64,000 bases of DNA from JAWXBT01 sp964523015 (lineage in GTDB: Bacteria > Bdellovibrionota_C > UBA2361 > J135): assembly GCA_964523015.1 (NCBI GenBank), contig CAZFXN010000002.1, positions 1-64,000 of the forward strand. Direction: 5' to 3'. Under the pieces are notes generated by a model. The model had not been told where the DNA came from. It made no database searches and was given only the letters and a program-made list of their open reading frames with translations. Below, in pieces: positions 26,673 through 35,381 of the stretch; position 1 is the first letter of the stretch, and every line of letters starts with the position of its first letter. The translations under genes were made by a program, and so were the position numbers.

Positions 26673-26811
26673 CTAAAGCAATCTTCCAAAGATCACCCGA
26701 ACATGAACATTTTCATTATCATCAAGATCCAAGTGTGATCGTGTAACTTGTGGTAAAACGGTCAAAGTAGCCCACCAAGTTGGAGTTCCATAATGCACGT
26801 TTGGACCAACG
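26673..26811 (-). pseudogene. 3' fragment of the outer-membrane protein gene
   Basis: This is the copy, inside the left repeat, of the last ~46 codons of the gene at 29568-30371. It breaks off at 26811 and runs into unrelated sequence. It has no start or signal peptide and cannot make a barrel. Confidence 0.88.
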
Positions 26812-26945
26812 ACAACCAGGAAAACCAATTCTAGTTTTGAGTTGTCTGAAGTAGAATTTTAGCTTATCTGGTCCAAGGTCTGCTCTTAAGGAGCGATCGG
26901 GAGAATGCCGATGTCGTTATGACGTGCGATTTTTTCAGAGTTATT
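26812..26945. other. Unassigned sequence inside the repeat-bounded segment
   Basis: No gene is recognised. Short open stretches on the minus strand suggest decayed coding sequence but match nothing I know. Confidence 0.3.
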
Positions 26946-27167
26946 CTAAACTGGGCGAACGGCAGTCATGTAACGTTCTAGATCACTGCAGTCACTGTTA
27001 GCGATAGTGAGATCATATATAGGAGGATGTAGTCTCTTTAGAACTTCATATCCTGGAGATCTCTCTCTAATCACCACCCCAACACGTGATCTCAGAAAAA
27101 AATCTTGATTTGCCAATTCCTTTAGACTGATCAGGTGAATATCATCCCTACCTAGGCTAGGATCACC
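26946..27167 (-). pseudogene. C-terminal fragment of an unrecognised gene, paralogue of 28770-28877
   Basis: A start-less open frame of 73 codons ends at 26946. It shares a C-terminal block with the fragment at 28770-28877 (GYEVLKRLHPPIYDL, then AN and a Leu-Glu-Tyr-Met stretch). DNA identity over 26995-27055 and 28816-28876 is high (three differences in 61). The two are probably remnants of a duplicated small gene. I cannot name the family. Confidence 0.6.
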
Positions 27168-27206
27168 TTATGACTCATACATCATGACCCCAAAGCTAGA
27201 TGATAA

Positions 27207-27512
27207 AACCACGAAGGACTTAAGGCAGCGAGAAAGGCCGTTTTCCCAAAGGCTATCTGGCAGAGAAGCTTTCAAATTAGGCCTAGAACTACAAATTCGC
27301 TAGAGAGATTAAATAGAGAAATTAAAAGGCGGACGCAGGTCGCTGCAATCTTCCCAAATATCCAGTCAGCTAAGAGACTTATAGGGGCCGTTCTTGTGGA
27401 GAGACACGAAGATTGGATTTCAAAAACTGATAATTATTTAAATATGAAGTATAAAATCGACGATGAATTAAAATCTCAAAAATTTACAATTTATAGAAAA
27501 AAAGTTGATTAA
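27207..27512 (+). pseudogene. IS256-family (mutator-type) transposase remnant
   Basis: The frame encodes HEGLKAARKAVFPKAIWQR, the region around the second catalytic Asp of IS256 transposases. It then jumps in frame at about 27280 to TTNSLERLNREIKRRT and IFPNIQSAKRLIGAVL, the block holding the catalytic Glu, and ends at TAA 27510-27512. In intact members about 100 residues separate these blocks, so roughly 300 bp are deleted. The N-terminal half is also missing. No terminal inverted repeats were found. Confidence 0.85.
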
Positions 27513-27551
27513 CGAATTATTCTTAATTATTACATCGCTCAGGAACCGTCC

Positions 27552-28739
27552 CTAGATTGGACTAATCGCTTTCAATATCCTCTCAACTCCCTGTAGCCAA
27601 GGAAGTACCTGAATTCCATCTTCTTCCAAAGCGATATCCCCATTATAGAGGCAGAGGTGCAGTGCCTTTTTGAAATCATCCTTAAATCCACGAAGGTGTT
27701 TTAGGTCATCGGGAATACTTATTCGACGAGCAGATTTAATCTCTACTAAGGCAAGAGTTCTTTTTCCTTTTGTAATGACAAGATCAATCTCGGAACCACC
27801 TTCAGTTGCTAAGTAAGAAAAGTGAAGGTCGAACTCAAGATATGATATTCGTCTCATAATTTCGCAAATAACTAGTTGTTCGAAGGCAACCCCATATTCT
27901 GAGCTTCCGGGAGTTAGCTCATAATTCACCAGGCCAGATAGAGCTCGTCTTACCCCATTATCAAACAGATAGAATTTTGGGGCTGATTTTAACTGTTTCC
28001 TTTCAGATCCGGAGTATGCTGGTAGGTAAAAGCCCACAAGGGTATCTTCAAGAATTGAGAAGTAGCTTTTTACTGTGCTGTCATCTACGCCCACATCTCT
28101 TGAGATTTTGCTGTAATTAATTATCTGTCCATGTTGTTGGGCAGCAACCTGAAGAAAACGACGAAATGGTTCAATATCTCGTACAAGCTGTTCACCCCAA
28201 ACTTCTTCCTTTAGATAGGTGTTGCTATAAGACTTAAGAAATCTGCGACGATCAAGATCCTCAGTAAAATTCCATACAGCCGGAAGTGTACCGAACAATA
28301 AAGCTCGATTGAGATCGAAACGATCAGATAACTCATTGGCTAAGAGCGGATAAAGGTGGAAGACAAATGCGCGACCGGCTAGAAGGTTGGCCGCCCCCCT
28401 TTTGAGTTTTCTTGCACTCGAACTGGTTAGAATAAAGATCAGGGATGATTCTTCAATTTTTCTATGTACAACATCCAAGAGCTTTGGAGCTTTCTGTATC
28501 TCATCGATGATCACGACTTTGGTTTCATCAGAGAGAGCTGTAAGTTGTCTGTAGAGATGTTCTGGGTCTAGTTGATACAGTGCCTCAAGGTCTAAGTTGA
28601 GAAGATCGAGATAAAAGAACGTGATTTTTAAATAGAGTCTTCAGCAGACTCGTTTTCCCTGTACCCGAGCACCAAATAGGAAAAAACTGTTACTATTCGA
28701 TAGATTGATAAGCCTACTGAGCATACTCGGGATTTTCAT
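27552..28739 (-). pseudogene. Frameshifted AAA_14/DUF4143 ATPase gene
   Basis: From 28514 down to 27552 an open frame encodes Walker-B-like MIIDEIQKAPKLLDVV, an AAA_14 core, and a DUF4143 C-terminal domain with EIDLVITKGKRTLALVEIKSARR (PD-(D/E)xK-like). Upstream the frame continues at the peptide level to ATG 28739 (MKIPSMLSRLINLSN, then FLFGAR), but the Walker A GTGKTSLLKTLF is read in another frame. One base is missing near 28664 and a compensating shift lies near 28628, with an in-frame TGA between. Unless these are assembly errors, the gene is inactivated. Intact relatives are common accessory ATPases of unclear role. Confidence 0.82.
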
Positions 28740-28769
28740 CTGATTCTCCGAGTGCTGTCAATAGACCCT

Positions 28770-28877
28770 TCAAGGCTTCAATGGCACCATGTACTCCTCA
28801 AGCTCCCGGCAGCCCCTGTTAGCGCTAATGAGGTCATATATAGGAGGATGTAGTCTCTTTAGAACTTCATATCCTGC
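28770..28877 (-). pseudogene. C-terminal fragment, paralogue of 26946-27167
   Basis: This start-less frame of about 35 codons ends at TGA 28770-28772 and carries the block GYEVLKRLHPPIYDL followed by a Leu-Glu-Glu-Tyr-Met stretch. An in-frame stop lies a few codons upstream. Same unnamed family as the fragment at 26946. Confidence 0.55.
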
Positions 28878-28889
28878 TTCATAGATTGG

Positions 28890-29168
28890 TTAAAGCGCCT
28901 TCCGAACTCCGGAATTCTTAAGCATCGAAAATATTTTCTCATCATCGGGGTTAAAAAGGGTTTGTCCGTAAAAATCAATGACCGGTGTGATGGGCGCGTC
29001 GCCCGCCACAGACTCGACCCAGGCGCCCGCGTCTTTGTTATTTTCGATATCTATATATTCATATGGAGCGTTATATTTTTCCAACGTTCTGCGGACGGAC
29101 GAGGTATCCTTGCAGGAATCGGTGCCGTATACTTGAATAAGAGTAGACGTTTTTGGAGTAGCTGTCAT
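28890..29168 (-). CDS. Glutaredoxin-like protein lacking the second active-site cysteine
   Basis: The 92-residue protein fits the glutaredoxin/thioredoxin small fold: strand IQVYGTDSC, helix, strand YEYIDI, then ITPVIDF with the cis-Pro at the expected place. The active-site position reads C-K-D-T (Cys19), so only one cysteine is present, unlike the classical CPYC. GC content is higher than in surrounding genes. It sits among gene fragments inside the repeat-bounded segment, which suggests it arrived with that DNA. A monothiol or mycoredoxin-like role is possible but unproven. Confidence 0.65.
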   Translation of the reverse strand: MTATPKTSTLIQVYGTDSCKDTSSVRRTLEKYNAPYEYIDIENNKDAGAWVESVAGDAPITPVIDFYGQTLFNPDDEKIFSMLKNSGVRKAL

Positions 29169-29459
29169 AAATGTTCCTTTGATCAGGGTCAGTTAAAAAA
29201 AGCGTTCGTATAGCTTGTCAGCATTCATGCTAGATCCGCACAATATCATGTATTCTCGTTCCTGCTGTATGATCTCGGTCATCACGGTTCTTGGTCGAAT
29301 GTCACTTAAGCCACCGGAGAGTCCCCAGCCACTACCCACCTGTACAAGACAGGAGCCTGAAGGGACGTGAGGGATGGCTCAACGAGTTAATCCATTGGCA
29401 ACTAGCTGGAACTGGCTCCAGCCCAGGATCGCCAGGACTAGGTGTGGGACCTGGGCTCG
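29169..29459. other. Mosaic noncoding stretch before the right repeat
   Basis: No recognisable gene was found. A small open frame (29291-29506) runs from here into the repeat but its N-terminal part matches nothing. The stretch is relatively GC-rich near 29390-29460 with a short CCAGG/GGTGT-type repetition. Confidence 0.4.
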
Positions 29460-29706
29460 GTGTCGGCCCTTCATTGGTATATGGGAAAAGAAAGGAGGTG
29501 GCATAACCACCCCCTTTATATCAATATTACAAAATTATTTAAGATAACTATTTGATATCAGTAATCCCTAAAGCAATCTTCCAAAGATCACCCGAACATG
29601 AACATTTTCATTATCATCAAGATCCAAGTGTGATCGTGTAACTTGTGGTAAAACGGTCAAAGTAGCCCACCAAGTTGGAGTTCCATAATGCACGTTTGGG
29701 CCAACG
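29460..29706. repeat. Right copy of the 247-bp direct repeat
   Basis: This is the partner of 26565-26811. Its first ~45 bp are a truncated 3' end of the 25967-26611 gene and the rest is the native 3' end of the outer-membrane protein gene, with the hairpin in between (29494-29521). Confidence 0.92.
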
Positions 29707-30371
29707 TACCAGGCATTTGATGATTGATCAGCTAAATCAATGCTGTCCTCAAATTTTTGGACATTTCGACCCTCAATACCAACAGCCCAGCTTGGATTGA
29801 GTTTATAAGAAACACCTGCCGTAAAAGCTAGTTCACTCTCCTTCTCTGTTTCTCCGCCTTTAAACTTCCACTCTTGCTCAACAATACCGTTAAGGACTGT
29901 GACCCAGTTGCCCATATTTTTTTGTAATATAATCTTCTCTTCTAATTTAAATTCCTCAGCATCAGAGGTAACTTCACCGTAAAGAAGCAAACCAAATGGA
30001 TCTAAATTTGGATTCATTAACTGATATTTCCATTCTGAAGAGATCCCTGTAAATTCCATTCCATCCTGACTCTTTCCTGTTGTGTTATCCGCATTAGGGC
30101 TAAAATAAACATCTTTGAAATTAAAATAGATGGCTGTGGTTAGTTTTTCAGTTAATCCGTACTCAAACTCACTTCTAAAATCCCAACGAGCATAATCTCC
30201 ACCGTTACGACCGATCCTGCTTGTAACCCACTGCTCAAACTCCCACTGACCTTCAGGCAGCACGTCTGCTTCATAGGAATAGGTAAATAATCTTTCATCT
30301 GCAACAGCAGCTCCTGATGCAACAAAAACACCAAGTAATAGTGCTATCGAACTTTTAAATACGCTTCTCAT
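29568..30371 (-). CDS. Outer-membrane beta-barrel protein (DUF6662-like)
   Basis: The 267-residue protein begins with a cleavable signal peptide (AVADE near residue 24). It then has alternating strands with many aromatic residues, for example DERLFTYSYEADVLPEGQWEF and WWATLTVLPQVT, and ends in a strand with a hydrophobic C-terminus (VHVRVIFGRLL). This is the layout of a small outer-membrane barrel. The opening resembles proteins I associate with DUF6662, an uncertain assignment. The function is unknown. Its 3' end is duplicated at 26673-26811. Confidence 0.7.
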   Translation of the reverse strand: MRSVFKSSIALLLGVFVASGAAVADERLFTYSYEADVLPEGQWEFEQWVTSRIGRNGGDYARWDFRSEFEYGLTEKLTTAIYFNFKDVYFSPNADNTTGKSQDGMEFTGISSEWKYQLMNPNLDPFGLLLYGEVTSDAEEFKLEEKIILQKNMGNWVTVLNGIVEQEWKFKGGETEKESELAFTAGVSYKLNPSWAVGIEGRNVQKFEDSIDLADQSSNAWYVGPNVHYGTPTWWATLTVLPQVTRSHLDLDDNENVHVRVIFGRLL

Positions 30372-30599
30372 CTTACTTTCTCCTAGCTAAATAATTCGCA
30401 TAACCAGGGAGGCCATGCCTTACGTTGGTGGGCATACTAAATCATAAACTTTATATGTCAAGGGGCTGCTTCATATGCCGAGCAGTTATAGCTAAAATCG
30501 CCTTATCTAGTTGCTTTAATTAGATAAATACAGCTTTAGACTCTTTTATCTATCTCTCAACAATTTGATATTTGCTCTAGTTACAATATAACTCTCCCG
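30372..30599. other. Divergent intergenic region
   Basis: It separates the minus-strand barrel gene from the plus-strand membrane protein and must hold both promoters. No strong consensus sites or repeats were recognised. Confidence 0.35.
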
Positions 30600-32171
30600 A
30601 TGAATAATCGGATCTCAGTTGTAATATTGCTCCTGCTCATATCGTTTTCAGTTTTTAAAAATCTGACTCCTGAAAACATCGTTTTCACTGAGGATATAAG
30701 TCTTAGTTTTGCTGTAGCAGATCATATTCTTGATGGTGGCACTCTGGTTCTTGGCCCCCCATCACATATCGGTGGTCGACACCTTGGCCCAATTGGTTAC
30801 TGGTACGCAGTGCTGGCACTCTGGTTAGGTGGTGGGACTTATGGTGCAATCCTAGTGCTTAGCGCGTTAGAGATCTTAGCATTCTTTGCCATTGCACTTT
30901 TAGCTAGAAAAATTTCAGATCAAACAAATTGGTGGGCCACTATAGGAGTGTTACTAACAGCCTTAGCTGTACAATATAATTACATTCTTCGGATACCCTG
31001 GCAAAATCATTTTACACTCGTAATGAGTATTTTATTTTTATTCGGATCATATTCAGTATTAAAAAATGGATGGCGATCTTTTTCGTTTTTTCTTTTATCA
31101 TCAAGCCTCCTTGTACAGTTTCACTATTCAACGATTCCTTTTGTGGCCGGTATGGGGCTAGTAGTAATATATGTTCTGTTTAGCTCACAAAGAAAAAAAG
31201 CCTCAGAGATACTGTCTTTATTTCTATCCCCCTACTCTCTTATCCTATTAGCTTTGACTACTTTGAGCTGGATTCCGTTAATTCGGTATGAACTATTTTA
31301 TGGAGGAACTCTGTATGCCCATTTTACAAATCATTTATCTGAAAAGAATGCAGCTATAGGCATTTATGGTGCTCTTAGTGAGTTTGTTTATTTCATTAAA
31401 AAATTCTCAATTGGAGATAATTCCTTTTTAAGTTTTTTTGGCAAGTATAATCTCATAGCTCAAAGCATTGCTATAATTTTAACTATTTTTACTGGATATC
31501 AATTCCTAAAAAGAAGGTCTGGCCCGGAACTTAGATTTATTATCGGGTTATCTATCTCTACAATTTTTCTTGTCGTAGCACTCTCCAGAGTTGCGCCCCC
31601 ATTTTACCCCTCATATCTTTACGGGCTCCTGCCACTACCAGCATTAATCATAGGAATACTTGTTTATCAAACACATCTTAATTTACAAAGCTCATCTAAT
31701 ATCGTTTTAACTTGCTCTACTTTCTTTGCTCTTATACTTTCCGCTATAATTCTAAGAAATGGCTACTTTGCTCTTATTCCAAGGGATAGTTATGTTACAG
31801 AGTACCATTCTTTAAAACACGTTGATGATGTTGCAAAAATTATTAATGCTGATCGTAAAGAGTTGCCGACTTTAATCTCAGCAAAATCTGCTTCAAGATT
31901 TCTTCAAGGTCCATATTATTACCAGTTAGGCAGAGATCATTACCCATTAATGAGTTATTGGGATTGGATGCCCGAACTACCACAAATAGATAAGAAAACA
32001 ATTAATCTAAATTACCTAATTGCTTGTCCAAAACCTGAAGGTACGTATAGAAAACAGATCAATAAAGATTTTGAAAATGAGGGTTGGATATTTGATTATA
32101 ATTTAGATCTTTCCCTATGTCCTAGTTGCTCAAAGTGCGTGATTAGGCGATTTCATAAAGAGAAGAACTAA
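30600..32171 (+). CDS. Membrane glycosyltransferase-like protein (GT-C fold)
   Basis: The 523-residue protein has about twelve hydrophobic segments and a periplasmic first loop with an acidic pair (FTEDISLSFAVADHIL, about residues 29-44), followed by HLGPIGYWY. This is like the ArnT/PMT arrangement. The soluble C-terminal part (about 400-523) holds several cysteines, CPSCSKC near the end, a possible zinc knuckle. Its end is 2 bp from the convergent porin gene. The substrate is unknown, and other GT-C proteins lie at 12.6-18.5 kb. Confidence 0.62.
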   Translation: MNNRISVVILLLLISFSVFKNLTPENIVFTEDISLSFAVADHILDGGTLVLGPPSHIGGRHLGPIGYWYAVLALWLGGGTYGAILVLSALEILAFFAIALLARKISDQTNWWATIGVLLTALAVQYNYILRIPWQNHFTLVMSILFLFGSYSVLKNGWRSFSFFLLSSSLLVQFHYSTIPFVAGMGLVVIYVLFSSQRKKASEILSLFLSPYSLILLALTTLSWIPLIRYELFYGGTLYAHFTNHLSEKNAAIGIYGALSEFVYFIKKFSIGDNSFLSFFGKYNLIAQSIAIILTIFTGYQFLKRRSGPELRFIIGLSISTIFLVVALSRVAPPFYPSYLYGLLPLPALIIGILVYQTHLNLQSSSNIVLTCSTFFALILSAIILRNGYFALIPRDSYVTEYHSLKHVDDVAKIINADRKELPTLISAKSASRFLQGPYYYQLGRDHYPLMSYWDWMPELPQIDKKTINLNYLIACPKPEGTYRKQINKDFENEGWIFDYNLDLSLCPSCSKCVIRRFHKEKN

Positions 32172-32173
32172 CC

Positions 32174-33466
32174 TTAAAAATAATAAGCAACCTGGATAAA
32201 AGCACTATCATCCTGACCAAAAACAGATCCATCACAATCTCTACAGAGATTAAGTGCCGAAAGAAAAATTAAATTTTGAGTCAATTCGTACGTGGCACTA
32301 AGTTGTAATAGTGAACCTGCTTCATTAATATTAAAAAGGATTAGTTCCTGAATATTTAGAAGTGGGGTTATCTCCTGCCTTACTCCAATTGATAGATAGC
32401 TCTCACTCAAGGTAAAAAGTTCTCCTCGTGCTATTCGCTTAGATAAAGCTGGTGATAGCTGAGTTAGAGCACTAATAGTATCCAGATCTTTTGCAGTTCC
32501 AAAACCACTATAAAAATACTCTATAAACCCATACCAGTTTTTATCTAGAAACTCCCAGGAACGATCTATGTTGCTCACTAACTGAAGATAATTTTCCCCA
32601 TCATCAGGGCTATCATCAGGGCTATCACCAGGCCTATCATCAGTATGAGTAAGTGCTGCATCAAGACGCCAAAGTGATGACCAAAAATCCTTATTAACGC
32701 CGGCTCCAATAACCGTATCCCCATAGTGATTAGCTAATATCCCTTGAAATTCAAGGGTACTATCAGTGAGTCTCTGATTAAGTCTTACTCCGTACGAACT
32801 CTGATCTTCTTTAATTTGGTGAGTTTCTTCATCTCTTCTTGGAAGATAGATAAATTCGAATTGAGTAAGGTCGTTGGGCAAAATAGTTAGGTAAACCATA
32901 TCGTCTCCAGGCTTATACTCCTTATCAACACTAGCTGGAGCAAAGGGATTAAAAATATCTAGTGCCTGAAACGCCATGCCCTGGCCCCATGAGATCGCTT
33001 GGCGACCTAGCTTCACCTTATATCCCTCTCCCTTATAACCGAGAGAGGCTCGATCAAATCTAGCCACAACAAATGTATTTCCATTATTACTTACAAGATC
33101 GCTTAAATCAAAAAGTTTAGTATCATCAGTTTGAAAATATGACGGATCTTGGTTTAATAGCTGAGAATAAAGATTTCTTTTATTTAAATCTCCAATAACC
33201 TGCTCAGTAACTTGGCCATCAATATTTAAATCAAATGGTCCGTGCCCCTCCTTAAGGCTAATCCTTAAATCTCCTAGTGCTTCTTTTGAATCATTAAGTC
33301 CAGATTGTTTTTGGAGACTTTCCTCGGTAAATTTTGAGTATGTCCCGTTTAGTTTTAAATGCCCTGAAAGATTTAGATCGTCAGCTACCGCAACCAAGCA
33401 CGACGAGGCCATTATAAAAAAAAGAATAACAAAGTTAACTTTTAATATCTTCAGATATAGCTCCAT
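32174..33466 (-). CDS. Outer-membrane beta-barrel (porin-like) protein of the ABC/LolA-like operon
   Basis: The 430-residue protein has a signal peptide (about 1-28, ending AVADD). Long amphipathic strands follow, rich in Gly and aromatics (KVKLGRQAISWGQGMAFQALDIFNPFAP is the typical plug-and-strand segment, about 150-180), and the C-terminus is VAYYF, with the terminal Phe recognised by BAM. It resembles DUF1302 or alginate-export-like barrels. Its start lies inside the ABC ATPase gene (32-bp overlap), so the two are translationally coupled. A 12-bp tandem repeat encodes DSPDDSPDD in a loop. Confidence 0.75.
   Translation of the reverse strand: MELYLKILKVNFVILFFIMASSCLVAVADDLNLSGHLKLNGTYSKFTEESLQKQSGLNDSKEALGDLRISLKEGHGPFDLNIDGQVTEQVIGDLNKRNLYSQLLNQDPSYFQTDDTKLFDLSDLVSNNGNTFVVARFDRASLGYKGEGYKVKLGRQAISWGQGMAFQALDIFNPFAPASVDKEYKPGDDMVYLTILPNDLTQFEFIYLPRRDEETHQIKEDQSSYGVRLNQRLTDSTLEFQGILANHYGDTVIGAGVNKDFWSSLWRLDAALTHTDDRPGDSPDDSPDDGENYLQLVSNIDRSWEFLDKNWYGFIEYFYSGFGTAKDLDTISALTQLSPALSKRIARGELFTLSESYLSIGVRQEITPLLNIQELILFNINEAGSLLQLSATYELTQNLIFLSALNLCRDCDGSVFGQDDSAFIQVAYYF
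32601..32645. repeat. 12-bp tandem repeat in the porin-like gene
   Basis: TCATCAGGGCTA occurs twice perfectly (32601-32612, 32613-32624), then once with two changes (32625-32636) and a partial fourth copy. It encodes an acidic DSPD loop and keeps the frame. Confidence 0.9.
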
Positions 33467-34121
33467 CTCTTAGCTTTATGATTCTTCTTGCAAATTCCAT
33501 AACAATGGGATCATGGGTTGAAAAGATAAAAGTAATCCCTAGTTTTTCATTCATCTCACGCATCAAAGAAACAAGGTTTCTAGCGGTATTGGAATCAAGA
33601 TTAGCAGTTGGTTCATCAGCTAATAAAAGTCTAGGTTTAGTTACAACCGCACGTGCGACCGCTACTCTTTGCTGCTGACCACCTGATAACTGAGATGGTC
33701 GCCTGCTTTCCAACCCCTTTAGTCCGACTTCCTCCAAAATAGCTATAGATCTTTCCTTTCTTTCCTTAGGCGACACTCCTTGTAATTCCATTACAAATTC
33801 TACGTTCTCTCGTGCAGAGAGAACAGGGATTAGATTATAGGCTTGAAAGACAAAACTTATATTGTTGAGTCTTAGATCCGAGAGTTGGCTCTTACTAAGA
33901 ACAGCTAAATTGACGCCATCTACAGTAACCTTCCCACTCGTTGGAGTATCAAGGGCACCAATTAAATTAAGTAAGGTGCTTTTACCAGACCCAGATGGTC
34001 CAACTAAACTTACAAATTCCCCCTCATTAATTGTTAAAGAGACATTATTAAGGGCTGTTACCTTTGTCTCCTCTTGGTCGTATATTTTACTTAGCGATTC
34101 GCATTTAATAAGAACACTCAT
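33435..34121 (-). CDS. ABC transporter ATP-binding protein (LolD/MacB type)
   Basis: The 228-residue ATPase carries Walker A GPSGSGKST (residues 41-49), the LSGGQQQR signature (about 144-151) and Walker B LLLADEPT (about 164-171). These are typical of the LolD/MacB/FtsE group that powers mechanotransmission rather than classical import. It would pair with the two FtsX-type permeases immediately upstream. Its last 32 bp overlap the porin-like gene. Confidence 0.92.
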   Translation of the reverse strand: MSVLIKCESLSKIYDQEETKVTALNNVSLTINEGEFVSLVGPSGSGKSTLLNLIGALDTPTSGKVTVDGVNLAVLSKSQLSDLRLNNISFVFQAYNLIPVLSARENVEFVMELQGVSPKERKERSIAILEEVGLKGLESRRPSQLSGGQQQRVAVARAVVTKPRLLLADEPTANLDSNTARNLVSLMREMNEKLGITFIFSTHDPIVMEFARRIIKLRDGAISEDIKS

Positions 34122-34145
34122 TTACTCTCCTCTTTAGACTGCATG

Positions 34146-35381
34146 CTACACCCCACGTCCTGAAATAGAGGTAACAGGATCATACCTACTGCCTTTCCAA
34201 GCTGGATACAAAGTACTAATAAGACCTATTACAACTAATAAAACGCTACATTGAATCCAATCACGAGCTATAAAGCGTGGTATTACAATCTTACCGAAAC
34301 CTAACTGCTCTGATGCAGCTGCAAATGTAGAGAGATCAATTCCATCACTAAGTATAAAAAAATTCATCGCTCCCATAAGATTCCCCATTGATAAGCCGAT
34401 CACTAAAAGCATAAGAGACTCGACAGTTACCATACTAAGTAATCTTTTTGGCTTAAGACCAAGTGCCATCATTACGCCAAACTCCCTCATTCGCTCAAAG
34501 GTTGACATCAATTGCGTATTCACTACACCAAAAGAAACTGAAACTATCACGATAAAAAACCAGATGATTAAAAACCCATCCTGGACTTTTCGAAGAGCAA
34601 TGACCAAAGGCTCTAATACATACCAAGAATCTATCTCCATTTCAGGAAATTCCATTTTTAAGGTAGCGATTGCTGCATCTACCATCTCTGCATCTTCAAG
34701 CTTTAATGATATCTCTGATATACCATCCTCTAAATTTAAGAATGACTGGGCGACCTCTCGCCCAACAAATACAAATGCTTTCTCGGTGCTCTCTAACTTT
34801 GCATCAAATACTCCAACAATCCTAAAGCCTCTATCAACAATAGAGTTATTAGAGTCTTGAGTAACTAACACAACCCTGTTTCCAAGTTTAGTTTTTAAAA
34901 TTTCTTTTAATCTTTTACCTATGATGATGCCGGGATCTTTTTGATCCATTAACTCTAATCCCTCACTGACCCCATCACCAATAAAAGAGAGAGATTTCTC
35001 AGTCTGTGGATCGATTCCTACTAAATTTACACCGACGGACTCTCTCTCGCTAAGAAGCACTGCAGGAACTCTCACCCTTTCGGCAACTGCTCGAACCTTA
35101 AGGCTAGAGAGGCGATCTCTAACAATAGAACTACTGATATTAAAATTGAACTCGGCGGCAGGGTCGTCAAGATACTTTGGTGCATGAATCTGAACATGCC
35201 CGACAAGGTTATTAATTGCATCATCGGCCATACCATAACTAAGACCTCTAGCAATCGAAGAGAGGGTTACGGCACTCCAAACACCAATAGATATAGCTCC
35301 TATTGTGATCAATGATCGTTTAGGGTTACGCCAAATATTTCTGAAAGCAAGCTTTAAGATGATTGGCATCTTAGACCTCAC
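34146..35381 (-). CDS. FtsX/MacB-like ABC permease
   Basis: The 411-residue protein has one N-terminal membrane helix after RNIWRNPKRSLITIGAI, a large periplasmic MacB-type domain (about 45-265), and three C-terminal helices with the FtsX-core motif FERMREFGVMMALGLKP. This topology matches LolC/LolE/MacB permeases. Its start overlaps the stop of the paralogous permease by 11 bp. It probably forms a heterodimer with that paralogue. The operon lacks a MacA-like adaptor. Confidence 0.88.
   Translation of the reverse strand: MRSKMPIILKLAFRNIWRNPKRSLITIGAISIGVWSAVTLSSIARGLSYGMADDAINNLVGHVQIHAPKYLDDPAAEFNFNISSSIVRDRLSSLKVRAVAERVRVPAVLLSERESVGVNLVGIDPQTEKSLSFIGDGVSEGLELMDQKDPGIIIGKRLKEILKTKLGNRVVLVTQDSNNSIVDRGFRIVGVFDAKLESTEKAFVFVGREVAQSFLNLEDGISEISLKLEDAEMVDAAIATLKMEFPEMEIDSWYVLEPLVIALRKVQDGFLIIWFFIVIVSVSFGVVNTQLMSTFERMREFGVMMALGLKPKRLLSMVTVESLMLLVIGLSMGNLMGAMNFFILSDGIDLSTFAAASEQLGFGKIVIPRFIARDWIQCSVLLVVIGLISTLYPAWKGSRYDPVTSISGRGV

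Larger units (their letters stand above)
26565..26811. repeat. Left copy of a 247-bp direct repeat
   Basis: This stretch matches 29460-29706 at a constant offset of 2,895 bp, with a single difference seen (A at 26805, G at 29700). It contains the 3' end of the 25967-26611 gene, the shared terminator, and the 3' end of the outer-membrane protein gene at 29568-30371. The near-identity indicates a recent event or an assembly duplication. Confidence 0.92.

Noticed and set aside
29291..29506. A 71-codon frame ending in the same residues as the ParB-like gene
   Set aside because: Its last codons come from the duplicated 3' end and its first part resembles nothing. It is a fusion frame made by the repeat, not a gene.
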